From Marthasterias glacialis (taxonomy: Eukaryota; Echinodermata; Asteroidea; Forcipulatida; Asteriidae), in contig OU452240.1 in assembly GCA_911728455.2 (NCBI GenBank), forward strand, positions 7,273,352-7,337,351: a stretch of DNA of 64,000 nucleotides. The letters are read 5' to 3'. The notes beneath the pieces were generated by a model. It saw only the letters and a program-made list of their open reading frames with translations, did no database searches and had not been told where the DNA came from. The position numbers and the translations under genes are program-made. Positions 20,023 through 31,359 of the stretch are shown here, piece by piece (position 1 is the first letter of the stretch; every line of letters begins with the position of its first letter).

Positions 20023-22837
20023 TGCCGCTAGAGGGTGCTGGGACATAGTGATTCAAATTTTATTTGAAAAAGGCAGCTATCACTGAACATTACATGCACG
20101 GAAACCATGGTTAACATTTTTACCACATTCGTTTTATCACAACTTCCGGTTTCTACCGGAAGACAAGGTCACATCGCGGTCATATAAGAAAACGTTGTGA
20201 AGTATTTTAAGCCCTTTCACATGGCGTATAGATTGTGAAAATGGCTTACGTAGTTTCAGAGATATGGTTTTTGAAATATTACACTTTGAATACTGACATA
20301 TGACTTAACTCGGTTGAACATGGGCGGCTGTATCCGCCTAACTAAGCAAACAATGAATGAATGGACTTTCCCTGACGTCATGGTCACCGTAGGGGTATTT
20401 GATCAGTACTTTGGTATTTTGCCAAGAATAGCGTTGTTGTATCCTCTAGAGGCGGGGCTTGCATCGCAATAAATCACAATCCAATCTGTTTAGTCTATAC
20501 TCAAGGCCATCAAGCTTCATTCTGGCAGGGATAAGCAAAACAAACCACAATTTACAGACCCTAGAAGTATAACTGTTACGTAACCTCAAGGGACTTCAGG
20601 ACTTTCGAGGTCCTTTTACACGAAAAGCAATGCAATGGTGATAATCATGATAATGTTTTGTATTGCCTGAGGCATTTTTTGGACCACAATGGAATGGACC
20701 TCGCCCCATTCAAGAGGTTACATACAGCTACTGCTACCATTAGATGGGATGAACTCACTCTGCTCTGTCCATAAAAATGGCTGTGCTATTTTTTATATGT
20801 TCTTGTCGACCCCTTTTTTGATCCAAGTCCACATTACCTAGGTTTGTGAATGTCGACTGTGTAATAAAAAAAAATAATAATAATAAATAAAATAAAACAA
20901 CTGTAGATGGCGCACTGGATATACAATTATAATTTTGTTTATGAAAATAATAGACCGATTGCGCAACCAATGTTTACATGTCATCACGTGACCTATTTCG
21001 GGTAATACGTCATCTGAGCGGATGGCAAGCGAAGTGCAAATACATGCCGTGACCGACAGAGTCACAACAAAAGTCTGCTTTTGGTAATACAAACACAGTT
21101 ACTAAGCCCTTTTACCAAAGTTGTATGTTGTGACATCGATATGTCACACTACTGTTTCATAAGCTACCAGTATTCCACTATACAGAAGAGGTTTATTTTG
21201 AGTAAAGCACTACCGGCGTCATACGACTATGTAGTCACCCGCCTGTTATTTTGTTAGTAATACCATGGAGGAAGGATTTCCTTCATCCATGGTAATACAG
21301 GCCTAAATCACCGTGTAAAAAAAATGGTAAAGAACGTTGGAAAAGTGAGCATTAATACCTAGCCTTGCAGAATTTCAAATAGGCAAAGGAATCACACAGT
21401 TTTGGAAAGTAATTTCTTTGGATGATTTCAGCTTCAAAACTTTGCAATTCGTGTGCTGAAAAGTGTGTATCGCGGTCGTCTGGCCTAAACGTTCCGTCGT
21501 GCATTAGTGCACATCGCACACACTTATACGTTACTTATTTATTTCCAAGATTTGCTGGAACTGTCCTTACTGGCTTTATTCGGCCACTCGAAGGTCTTTT
21601 GTACAAATTCTGGAATGTTTTTCACAGATTTCGAAAAAGAAAAGCCTCGATCGAATAAACAAATGCAACAACCATCATGTACCGTACTGCATTTTATATG
21701 GAGGACGTCGTGTTTGTTTACATTTAATACCAACAATAGGTCACGTGACTCGGGTAGCGCAATCGGTCTGTTACCCAATCCAATCGCCAATACTAGCGTG
21801 ATCTGACCAATACTGGAAGCAAAGGAAGCGACGATCAGAGAACCACCAACCATAACACCACTCGCCATGACAACAGCTCTAGAACCGAATGTCGAACCCA
21901 GCGGTGCAGCAAAGATGCCTAAATTTAAGCAGAATTATGAAAAACAAGTTATAAAATAAAATAAAAAACTTAAAAAAATCCAGTAGTTCTATAATATTTA
22001 ATAAAAGATAACTGCAGAGATAGGCTGTAGTATTTACGCGTTTTGTGTTTCAAAATTACAGGCTTCTGAAAGTTCTAAGCAGTTGTCAATCACTAGGCCA
22101 CAGTTAACTGAATCAATTGAAGACAGTCACAATAAAGTTACAATAAACCTCTTTTCTGCAAGAATCGTCTATGCGTTTAATTTCTGAAGTCTCAGTTGTT
22201 GTATTTTGTTTCTTTCTTTAAGCCTAGTGCAATAGACAAAGATACTTGCGCTCAATTTTGGTAACAATGACGAAAACGTCAACGGTAAGCGACGATGTCA
22301 GTTCCTATCTCTCAGTTCCATGTGTACAAAATTTTGTGTAGGGTAAATCGGGCATTGCGAAGGTACACTTCGCATGCAAATGACTTTGACTAAACTGGGC
22401 GAGTTTAAAGGTCAAATATAAACATGAGCTAATTAGCATAAACTAGAGATCTGTTGGAGACTACAATAACCGTCATACTTTTGTTCTTTCGAAACATGTA
22501 TCTTTATTCAAAAATATTGATAATGATAATAATAATTATTAATACTATTACATGCACTTTGATGTTTTTTCCCCCTTTTCTTATCAAAGTAAGATACTTT
22601 TATTTTCATTTTTTTTTTCAATCCCAAAAAGTAAAACAAATAAACTTCACCTGCCAAATAGACGGCGCCCGCTATTATAGCTATCATCCACCCAATAAGC
22701 CAAGTCTGGGCTGTAAACTGTTCCTGAAAAGTCGGTAGCATGAATCCGAGACCTTTTACTAACCCCATCCAAAGCATCCAGTCCAAAAATAGACACAGTA
22801 CTGCAAACCAGCCTAAACGATTTTTGAAATCAGCCAT
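16984..22837 (-). CDS. SLC16-like (monocarboxylate transporter family) MFS transporter, four exons
   Basis: Minus-strand exons: 22837-22651 (187 nt, ATG), 21918-21775 (144 nt), 18182-17358 (825 nt) and 17093-16984 (110 nt, TGA). All junctions are GT-AG and keep frame, giving 421 residues. The protein reads like SLC16: an N-terminal TM1 (GWFAVLCLFLDW), TWLIGWM, an RAVVMASGVMVGGSL block at the TM3 start, ASPLG-type AQAGSPLGLISIAPL, GWRSVFLLVGGISL, a charged loop between the halves, and a last TM pair (NYDVVFIIMGCL). The classic DGGWGW tag at the N-terminus is degenerate (KNRLGWF). Expected job: proton-linked or facilitated transport of small carboxylates or related solutes across the plasma membrane; substrate unknown. 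Intron 2 (21774-18183) contains a T1 transposon touching the donor. Fragments and inverted copies of its exons lie across 3.9-24.3 kb. Confidence 0.8.
17094..17357 (-). other. Intron 3 of SLC16-like gene
   Basis: Starts GTATTTCAAATAC after CCAG and ends TTCTTCACTAG. The ORF that runs through the donor to 17263 is read-through and not coding. Confidence 0.7.
18825..19145. repeat. Diverged ~110-bp tandem repeat, three units
   Basis: Three units share GTCACAGAGGTC, CAATGTGCAACAGAGAAGG and ACCTTCC.TAACCTTG. Located in intron 2 of the SLC16-like gene. Each unit begins with a TTCC(A/G)GTT..ACC(G/A)AAAGTAGA-type block. Confidence 0.65.
19220..20340. repeat. Diverged repeats with CTTCCGGTTT and CTAGAGGG blocks
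   Basis: Blocks at about 19230, 19846 and 20145 share ACTTCCGGTTT, GAAGACAAGGTCA-like and GGTCATAT-like segments. CTGCTAGAGGGCGCTATG (about 19712) and CTGCCGCTAGAGGGTGCTGG (about 20023) recur. A long T run lies at 19989-20018. All of this is intronic. No coding. Confidence 0.55.
20950..21771. mobile_element. T1 transposon, copy b, abutting a splice donor
   Basis: ATAGACCGATTGCGC at left and GCGCAATCGGTCTGT at right, 822 bp, flanked by TA on both sides. It lies in intron 2. The exon 2 boundary (21775) and donor GT (21774-21773) lie immediately beside the element's right tip. Confidence 0.9.
21919..22650 (-). other. Intron 1 of SLC16-like gene
   Basis: Runs from GTGAAGTTTATTT (22650) to AATTTAG (21919). 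The first ~100 bases match the orphan exon copies' flanks at 3800-3942 and 8643-8790. No gene inside. Confidence 0.6.
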
Positions 22838-22884
22838 GGCGTTGTTGTCTGCCTTGAAACGGAATGCAGTGATCCAATGGGGCC

Positions 22885-23345
22885 ACTATTTTGTACTGAG
22901 GTCGGTAATCAGGTCATTGCTTTACCGGTATCAATAGCTATTATCCCATGCCTATTGTGGGACCACAAAGGTTAAAGTCCTTCACGATCATTTTGGTATG
23001 GTGGCTTTAAAGGGACATCGCAAACATAAATTGACGCCAATATTCGCGACTTTGGGGTACAAATCGTGAATATTGGCGACAATATTGGCGACAATATTGG
23101 CGTCAATATTTGCGACATGGGGTACAAAACGATTGACGCCAATATTGGCGTCAATATATTGTGTGATGTCTCTTTAAAGCCACCATAATTTGGCCCTGTG
23201 TTGGCAAAAGGGTGCATCTAAAAACATCGCAAGTTGAAAAAACTGATTCTAAAGTTTCAATCTCTCATGACTTTTCCGTCATGTTTCAAACAGTGAGTAA
23301 TTTTAGAGCAAAGACACATTATAGTTTCCTTGTTTCATGTTGTTA
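22885..23345 (+). repeat. Dispersed repeat R1, copy 2, carrying a foldback insertion
   Basis: Same unit as 6705-6905, with CTCATGACTTTTCCGTCATG and CAAACAGTGAGTAATTTTAG at its right part, shared with 55590-55742 inverted. It is interrupted at 22997-23188. Confidence 0.7.
22997..23188. mobile_element. Foldback element FB, copy 2 (192 bp)
   Basis: Begins TATGGTGGCTTTAAAGGGAC and ends GTCTCTTTAAAGCCACCATA plus A. Internal CGCCAATATTGGCG-type palindromes replace the 42-bp units of copy 1. Direct repeats TTTGG flank it (22992-22996 and 23189-23193). The related locus at 6805-6815 is uninterrupted. Confidence 0.85.
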
Positions 23346-23662
23346 ATCTTGAGTTTTGAAGATGTTTTTTTCTCCAGTATTTATTATGTTAAAAAAGTTA
23401 CGTTTTTCAGCTGCAGTGCTGACGTTGTTGTTTGGTAAAATGGCATCAGGCCTAAAACAAAACAAAAAAATGTTGAGTTGCCCTCCCCGATCGATCCAAA
23501 AAGTGTTGAAATCTTCGGTCGATTTTTTTTTTTTTTTTTGGGGGGGGGGGGGGTTCAACTTTTTTTGTTTTAATTTTCGTGAAACTTACCAATTGTTTGC
23601 ATGTAATATCCCTGAAATCAAACCAATTTACACAAATAAACGATGAATTGTATTTTTTCTTC

Positions 23663-24251
23663 TTTTGAACTCTTATTGGCTGATTCTGGTAAATGTCGCT
23701 ATTTATGTTGGCCTTATGGGTGCAATCACTTCATTAAACGACGTTTTCATGAGAGAGTTAATTGGAACTGAACTTCTTGCTTCTACATTCAGTTGGATGG
23801 AATTGGTGAATTAAGTTGTCATTTTATTCAGCGGATGTTTTCCAGGTATTTCAATCTTTGTATTAATTAGAACGCCGGACTTTAAACAAACTGATAGAAT
23901 CAATTTATAGCAGCAGTGAGATTGAGTTTATAACTAAACGGATTGCTTAGCAATGCCCAAATGTGGATAAAATGTGACGCACGCTCGTTCCAAAAAGTGA
24001 GAAATTCAGGAATTAATAATCATTGAGTATGAAAACTTTTGCAGACTAAATAAAAAGACCCGCAAAAGAAAACCAGCAAAAAAAGAAAAACGTAGCAAGT
24101 CGCACGATATTTAAAAGTCAATTTCTGTATTTTTTCTTCACTAGGTGAACACGACAAGATTGGAAACTATGACGTGGTTTTTATCATCATGGGCTGTCTT
24201 TTTGTCCCACCGTTGGTGGCGCTACTAGTAGAACGCATTCGTCCAGAATGA
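23663..24251 (+). pseudogene. Inverted copy of SLC16-like exons 3 (end) and 4
   Basis: Plus-strand copy of the exon 3 end (23663-23849), intron 3 and exon 4 (24145-24251). An in-frame TAA at 23812-23814 replaces Gly in the ...MELVNG... segment. Exon 4 has a 3-nt deletion at its start (LIHD region) but keeps ...YDVVFIIMGCL... and its stop. Exons 1 and 2 are missing on this side. Clearly a dead duplicate. Confidence 0.85.
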
Positions 24252-25135
24252 GATGCTTGATTTGCCATGACTGTTTGAGTGACAAGTTGTGATTGATCTC
24301 TGTTATTAGAATAAAATGACAATACATTTATCGCCTCTAAGTATTCAACAACAAACGTTCTCGTAATATCCTTCATTTTGTAAAGTTTACAATAAATATG
24401 GTGGAGATAACGGGAACTTTTATGGAAAAAACAATATTAGTAGTTGATACACACTTGAACTCGAACAACTTTGGCTGGATGACCTCAACACCATACAACG
24501 TCTACTCAACTGAAGTCATCAAGTATCAGTTGAATTACGTATTACTGCAAACACAGCTTTATTTAGACTTTCAACACAATACAATAATTATGAAAATATA
24601 AACATCTATCGAAGAGTGTGCACAACATTAATTTTAAAATTAAAAATAAATGTTTACAGATTTGCACATAATATTGATATAAATGTAGTCATTGTTGAAA
24701 GCTTCCCTTGAAACAATTTGCCAGATTCGCTATATACAGCGTTTGAGAAAATGGGTGAAATAATTAGTTTCACCCGTCTAAAACCCGGTGTTTGAAAACA
24801 GTGGGGGGAAATATATTTCTATATTTTTTCCCACTATTTGTTCCTGACTCCACAAGACCGATTAAGCTTAGAATTTCACAGGTTTGTTATTTCATGTAAA
24901 GTATTAGGTCACGGAAAGTGCGGATAATGGTCTTTGACAATTACCAACGTTGTCCGTGTGCTATAAATAATATGTTATGTTATTAAAATAACTTTTGAAT
25001 GATGAATTTCAATCAAGATCATACCGCAGATGTTCGCACACGAATGGACTCAGCACGAATTAAGATTAACAAAATTCAAATTGAGTCCAGTAACTCAACT
25101 ATCTTTATGTAATTCTAGTAGTAATATTAACTACT

Positions 25136-25911
25136 GAGACCGATTGCGCGACCCCAGTCACCTGACCTGTAGTGGGTATTAAATGTAAACAAACGCGACG
25201 TCCTCCATAGGAAAGTGCGGTACAGTACATGATGATTGTTGTTCTTTGTTTATTCGATCGATGCTTTTTTTCCCCTCGAAATCTGTGAAAAACATTCCAG
25301 AGTTTGTACAAGAGACCTTCGAGTGGCTGAATAAAGCCAGTAAGGACAGTTACAGCAAGTCTTGCAAATTCTACAAGGAACGTATATCACGATGTGGTAG
25401 TAGTAGTTGCATGACAGAATGTTTGATCCAGACGACCGCGCGATCACACACTTTCCAACACAAGATTTTCAGAGTTTGGGAGCCGAAATCATCAAAAGAA
25501 AAGGCTTCCCAAAACTGTGTGATTCCTTTGTCTATTTGAAATTCCGCAAGACTAGGTGCTCACTTTTCCAACGTTATTTACTTCTTCTTTTTATTTATAC
25601 AGTACATTACAAACAAAATAACAGGCGGGTAGCGATATATGGTCGTCCGACGCCGCGTGCATAACTCAAAATAAACCTCTTTTGTAGTAGAATACTGGTA
25701 GTTTATGAAACACTAATTATGGTTAAAATCAATGTCACAACATACAACTTTAATAAAAGGGCTTAGTAACTGTGTTATTATCACCAACAAAACGACTCTT
25801 TGTGTGACTCACTGTCAGTCACAGCATAGTTTGCCATCAGCATAGATGACGTAGTACCCACACTGCATGTCACGTGATGGCATGTAAACATTAGTCGCGC
25901 AAGCGGTCTAT
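25136..25911. mobile_element. T1 transposon, copy c, inserted in one arm only
   Basis: GAGACCGATTGCGCGACC at left and GTCGCGCAAGCGGTCTAT at right. It interrupts sequence that is continuous in the opposite arm near 15915-15950 (TTACTTCTTAAACTAAG...GGTTAATATT), so it arrived after the duplication, or was lost from the other arm. Confidence 0.8.
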
Positions 25912-26581
25912 TAAAGAAGTAAATTACCATATGTAAACAAAACAGTATTACACCAACGATTTTCACAAAAAATGAATTTAGCTCGATCCCGTTGTACCAA
26001 ACATTAATATTTGAATACTATCCCGTAATATAAAAGAACCGCAGTATTGTAATAATTATGCTAATGTTTTTCAAACTTTCTGAAAACTGTATTTTTTTGA
26101 ATGATGAATATCAAACAATATCATACTGTAGATGTGCACAACTCATGAGAAATTAATTAAGATTAACAAAGTTCAAATTTAGTCATGCAACCCAAGTATA
26201 TTTATGTACTTCTTGTATTAATATTAACCAAGGTAATAAAATGTAGTTATATCACACCAACGATTTGTACTATTAAAAATGAATTTAGCTCGATCCCGTT
26301 GTACCAAACCTTATTATTTGAATACCACCCGTCATATAAAAGAACCGTAACATTGTAATTGTGCTAATGTTTTTTGTTACTTTCTGAAAACTGTACATTA
26401 TCTTGATTCAAAGAGAGTATAAGCATCACGGAGGGAGTATTCATTGCTACCTATATATACCGGTACCTGAAATACCATATGAATGAGACCCAGTATAGTA
26501 TTAAAGCTATATAACTACTTTTTGCAAGTTTGCCAATCGTTCTAAAAATGTCAAACAACTACCTTTAAATTATAGCTTTCA

Positions 26582-27251
26582 ATAGACCGATTGCGCGACC
26601 AATGTTTATGTCATAGTGTGACCCGTAGCGGGTACTACGTCAACTCAGCTGATAGCAAAATACGTGCATTACACGCTGTGACCGACAAAGTCACACCAAC
26701 AGTCGGATTTTGAAACTAGTTACACAGTTAATAAGCCCTCACATTTAAGGAAGCGAATTGCCGCCACGTGAATAAAAAAAGTCTCTTATTGTGTATGTAC
26801 ATGATAGTTATATTGTGTACGTACACGATAAGTTTTGACTTATTGTGTACTTACACGATAAGTTTAGACATGATAAATCCAAACATTTCATGATAAAACC
26901 AAACGTATCGTGTACGTACACGATAATTATCGTGTACGTACGTGTGTGATCGCGGTCGTCTGGCCCAAATGCTCCGTCGTGCAACTAGTAGAACAACATC
27001 GTGAACTTATACGTTCCTCGTAGAATTTCCAACACTTGCCCGGAGCTGTCCTTGCTGGCTTTATTTAGCCACTCGAAGGTCTCTGGGACAAACTCTAGAA
27101 TATTTTTGGCCAGATTTCGAGAAAGAAGTCTCGATCGAATAAACAAATCCAACAAGAATCATGTTCCGTATCGCACTATGGAGGGCGTCGAGTTTGTTTA
27201 CGTTTAATACCCACTACATGTCACGTGACTTGGATAGCGGAATCGGTCTAT
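26582..27251. mobile_element. T1 transposon, copy d
   Basis: ATAGACCGATTGCGCGACC at left and GCGGAATCGGTCTAT at right. Its middle holds a cluster of ATCGTGTACGTACACGAT-like palindromes (26800-26945) that other copies lack, probably a further insertion. Confidence 0.8.
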
Positions 27252-27308
27252 TTACAACATATGAATTACTTCGAAGTACCTTAACTTGAAAAGTTGGTAT
27301 AAAGTTTG

Positions 27309-27455
27309 AGGCCGTGTCCGAATCGGAGGCTACGGCTACGGCTGCTGCTGTTGCTGAGGGTGTTGCCACGGGACAGGCTATGCTTCAACGCACGATGACG
27401 CGGTGACCAAGCCGTAGGCACATCCGTAGCCGCTAACTCGGAAGCGGCTTGATAT
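27309..27455. repeat. GC-rich hairpin, MITE-like
   Basis: GGCTACGGCTACGGC (27329) pairs imperfectly with GCCGTAGGCACATCCGTAGCC (27412-27432). The outer part pairs CCGAATCGG-like with CTAACTCGG. No open frame. Confidence 0.5.
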
Positions 27456-27462
27456 TTGGTTG

Positions 27463-27975
27463 TTAAGTCATCTGTTCCACTAAAGCAGCTTCGTGGGTTC
27501 CAATTTTACTGCCTGTCGTTTTGGGCTTTCCCGCACAATTCAGAAAGCAATGCTTTATGCTTTGCGTATACCAAAAATTGTTCTTGATCATCAATGGGAA
27601 ATATTGAATAATAAGCCTATGATCAGATTTTATACAATTCTTGTAAAGTGAATCTCTCTTGTCGCCAAGACACAACAGGTGCCCAGTATTATCGATATCT
27701 CTACATCCAATCCACAACTCAATATCCCCTGCGATGGTGGCGCCAGATTCCACCATTTTCTTTCTCATTTCCCGCCCAACAAAGTCTTGTTCTTCTTGAG
27801 TGTTCACAACAGTCATGTAGGCTGAGATCCGGTCGCATGCCATCCACGCATCGGACCAGTTCATTTTATTAGACATTAGAATGTAACACGAGCCACGCCA
27901 CTTTATCCACCCAGTTGGGCAAGCTATCGATAGTGCCACATACAGTAACCTGGAATAACATAATGCGAATAACAA
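27463..27975 (-). pseudogene. Damaged C-type lectin copy
   Basis: The minus-strand frame of 170 codons resembles the lectin at 33451: ACPTGWIKWRGSCYILMSNKMN..., then LWIGCRDIDNTGHLLCLGD. After this the match fails: the EPN sugar-binding motif and the WND-region residues are absent, and the frame ends in unrelated sequence (27463). A plausible signal-peptide start (ATG at 27986, MASVVIRIM...) is out of frame with the domain. It is therefore a pseudogene or a badly diverged exon. No PAN domain nearby. Confidence 0.65.
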
Positions 27976-28570
27976 CTGACGCCATTTTGAAATACGCTGT
28001 GACTGATATCAAACTCGGTTTACAAAGAAACTCTTGTTCAAATTCACGTTGTTAATACGTTTACTCTTTGAAATTGTTTATGTTTTTTATGTGGCTTTAC
28101 AAACTTCATAGTAAAGTATTGTACAGGAAAAATTCAGTAAAATGCTCGCCAACTCATCAGCGGCTACACATAAGCGGCTTGTATAGTGTCTCATTTTGTT
28201 ATGAAGCCTTTTGGTTTTAAAAGACGAAGCTTTGTGTTAAGGAAAACGTGCATACATTAACGTTATCTGCGAAGTGAAAGCCAATCCCTCTAATGAAAAA
28301 TTCATGACAATTATTACGCCACGTTCAATGAACAAAAGGCTATCCGGCCAGAGTCCACAAACACCCGAGTTTATTATTAAAAATCAACCACCAATCTACT
28401 CCATTATTATATTGTTGTTGCATGTATCTTTACGCTCTAATAGGTTCTCAGTGAGTATTTTTAAATTGGACCCTTTATGATATTTATTATATGAATAGCC
28501 TTGCAGCGCTATGTGACTTTTTATAGATTAGCAAGGCGTAAGACTGAAAAACTTCGAAATTATATTATTA
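27976..28570. other. No gene recognised
   Basis: Only short frames. I see no repeat ends that I can pair. Confidence 0.4.
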
Positions 28571-30268
28571 TTATCCCACTGAACACAGCATTATAGACCA
28601 TTCGAATGTAAAAGAGGTCAAGTATTTCTCTTTTGTTGATGAGTTACCGATTACTTCAGATGATATCAGTAGAGCCACTAGAACAGACCCAGAGTTATCC
28701 AAGGTGTATGAATTGGTAGCAAATGGTTGGCCTACTTTTGTTCCAGACGAACAGATGAGCCCATATTTTAGGCGTAGAACTGAACTGACAGTTGATCAGG
28801 GTTGTGTTTTGTGGGGAATGAGAGTTATTATACCAGCTAAAGTATAGAGACGGGCTGCTATATGATCTCCACAACCAGCACATGGGCATGTGCAGTATGA
28901 AAAGACTAGCTCGTGGTTATAATGTGGTGGCCTAATTAGCTAGACAATGATATTGAAAACCTTGTAAATGCTTGTACCATATGTTTATCAGTCCGAAATG
29001 CCCCTCCTACTACCCCACTCAAGACATGGGAGTGGCCAACCCGAGCTTGGCAACGGGTGCACATTGATTTTGCGGAGCTAAAAGGCCAGCAGTTGTTGAT
29101 ATTGATTGACAGTCATTCAAAGTGGGTAGAGACATACCCAATGAAAACAATCACTACTGCAACGTTTCGGATAACGGGCCACAGTTCACTTCTCAAATGA
29201 ATTCAGAGAGTGTATGGATAGAAATGGTATAAAACATACCCGAGTGGCACCGTATCACCCCGCTTCCAATGGAGCGGCAGAACGGACTGTTCAGATTGTT
29301 AAACGGGCACTAGTCAAACAATTGTTGGACCCAAACCCTAAAAAGCAACATCTATCAATACATCACAAACTGGCAAATTTTCTCACCATGTATAGAAATA
29401 CGCCACATTCTACTACACGTACCGGTAGATCACCAGCAGAATTGTTTCTAAAGAGGAAGCCTGGAACCAGATTGTCTCTCCTAAAACCAAATTTGGCAAA
29501 AAAGGTTGAAAACACAAGAAAAACAAGGACTGTATCACGACCAACGAAAAGTAAGGGAACAAACACTACAGGTAGATCAGAAAGTGAGGGTCAAAATTCA
29601 TGACAACAGCCTGATCAAGTGGTTATCGGGAAAGGTAGTCAAGGTGTGTGGACCACGCACCTACATTGTTCACATGTATAACAACGGTAGGAACATATTG
29701 TGCATATTGATCACATTTTCCCATCCCATGAAAGAAATCAGTCAGATTCTGTTGTAGGGGTCCCCAGTTACACACACAGTGAACACTTTGCACTGCTGCA
29801 GTTAACAGGACTTGAGTCAAACACAGAGGTGCAAATTCAGGAGAAAGGTCAGGTCACACCTCCAAATCCAGTTAAGGATTCACAAGATAGTACAGTGCAA
29901 ATTCAGTCCAAAGAAGCTGAGCCAAAAACCACGGAAGGTCCACTGAGAAGATACCCACAAAGAAACAGAAAAGCACCAGACAGGCTTGATTTGTAAACTG
30001 CATAACTGAATACAAACAGAAAAGAAAAGCAACCGTCTTTTTCTAGTTAACACGCACTATTGAACAAAAACAGTGTAACTTAAATTTAAAAAAAAACATT
30101 TTTTTGCACAAAAAAACAGTTAAGGTTATGTTATTAGTTACGCCAAGTCAAAGGAGACTTTATGTAATTACATGTAAACCCAACTCTTATGTAAAACTGG
30201 TATATGGTTTAACAAACATTGTTTTTGTTTTGAAGGTGCATTGGGGTACAAAACTAAGGAGGAAGGAG
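28570..30268 (+). pseudogene. Decayed Ty3/gypsy polyprotein, RNase H end to integrase
   Basis: Frames broken by stops and shifts follow gypsy order. 28580-28846 reads a spacer/pre-integrase segment. The zinc-binding region follows at about 28860-29000, broken. The integrase core has its Asp in HIDFAE (about 29059), a second in DNGPQF (about 29167) and the catalytic Glu in HPASNGAAER (about 29257-29286). The last clean frame (29214-29603) continues into a C-terminal KWLSGKVVKVCGPR-type domain in another frame. Upstream gag, protease and reverse transcriptase are missing. Inactive. Confidence 0.85.
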
Positions 30269-30505
30269 TGTAATATTATTGTCATCATATTATACTGTTA
30301 TTGCTGAAGTGCGCCCTCTCTTGGTAGGGAATAAAAGGGACACCAGAGAGTGTCGTGTGCAAAATGGCAACCATGTTGTATGACTCTTCTTAGTACTTCC
30401 TTTGACAAGATGTCACAATTTGTATACTTTTATTCTTAACCAATAAGACTGCTCCGTCCAATTTTGGTAGCAAGAACATAGCTTGTGTACGAAGCTGGGG
30501 ACTTA
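30269..30505 (+). mobile_element. 3' LTR of the gypsy relic, truncated
   Basis: A purine tract (AAGGAGGAAGGAG) ends just before TGTAATATTATTG at 30269, the usual position of an LTR start. A TATA-like GGAATAAAAGGG is at 30329. The right end is unclear, because a T1 fragment begins at about 30514. No 5' LTR in the window. Confidence 0.6.
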
Positions 30506-30513
30506 CGCGGGCG

Positions 30514-30605
30514 GTAATTGCGCGACCAATGTTTACATGCGATCACATTACCTGTAGTGGGTATTAGTCATCTCAGCTGATGGTAAAGTAATAGCACTTC
30601 AAGAA
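30514..30605. mobile_element. T1 transposon fragment, copy e
   Basis: ATTGCGCGACCAATGTTTAC and TACCTGTAGTGGGTATTA match the left terminus of T1 (compare 26588-26640). The rest of the element is missing. Confidence 0.7.
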
Positions 30606-30721
30606 TTCCACTACAATTAGAGCAAACACAAGCATATTGAGATCGAGGGTGTACGTACCGTCCCCGCAGCTAGGACTCAATGTGCTGTACGTCGCGGCGG
30701 TTGCGAATGTAAAACCGCTCA

Positions 30722-30866
30722 ATAGACTGTGTAAGTCTCACGCGTATTCGAACATTAGGGTCCGATAAAGCGCGTGATTTTGTTTCCTTCACATGTTACA
30801 GCAATGTGTGTGGGACCAAAATGGTCCCCAAAAAATTCGAATACGCGCAAGACTTGCACAGTCTAT
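30722..30866. mobile_element. MITE M2, copy 1
   Basis: ATAGACTGTGTAAGTC at left and GACTTGCACAGTCTAT at right, 145 bp, with GCGTATTCGAA inside. A second, inverted copy is at 60655-60800. Only the first six bases resemble the T1 tip. Confidence 0.8.
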
Positions 30867-30966
30867 TACATTTTATCAAGCGCATTGAGCGTCTTTTTAG
30901 GCGGATCTTGGCGCTATATAAATGTTCTTATTATATTATATTTCTTATTATAATATCAATTGTTAA

Positions 30967-31355
30967 AGGCATTGCATACGTTTGGTAACGACTCTGAAAA
31001 TTTTTGGCAATAAAAACTTACTCGGTAAGGAGTACGGCAGCTTTGGATAGTATAATGCATTTTGAGAAACGTTTCACTTCGAAGTACTGCAGTTACGGAA
31101 AAAATATATCACTTTTTATCCCCCAAAAACTTGAATCTGAGAAGCGTTATGGCCGTAACGCTTCTCAGAATGTGTATTCCAATGACGGATACTTCTTCTG
31201 CGTGAACGCAACCGCTCCAGATTTTTGGCGATATCTCAAAAACGCTGCCACCTTTTGAAATGAAATTCACACAGGTTAGTTTTATGGTATATATCTACAA
31301 TTATATAGCATCAAGGCAAACGTACGGTTCCAAAAACCAAAGGTATACTTTGCCT
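30967..31355. mobile_element. TTAA-flanked MITE M3
   Basis: Flanked by TTAA at 30963-30966 and 31356-31359. Ends AGGCATTGCATACGTTTGG and CCAAAGGTATACTTTGCCT. An inner hairpin GAGAAGCGTTATGG/CCGTAACGCTTCTC lies at 31139-31166. It resembles a repeat common in echinoderm sequence, from memory, not checked. Confidence 0.75.
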
Positions 31356-31359
31356 TTAA

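Larger units (their letters stand above)
23660..26450. repeat. Right arm of large inverted duplication
   Basis: Pairs with 15700-17560. It is longer because a T1 element (25136-25911) is inserted and the distal 250 bp is present twice (about 25912-26230 and 26232-26440; AAATGAATTTAGCTCGATCC occurs in both). Confidence 0.8.
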
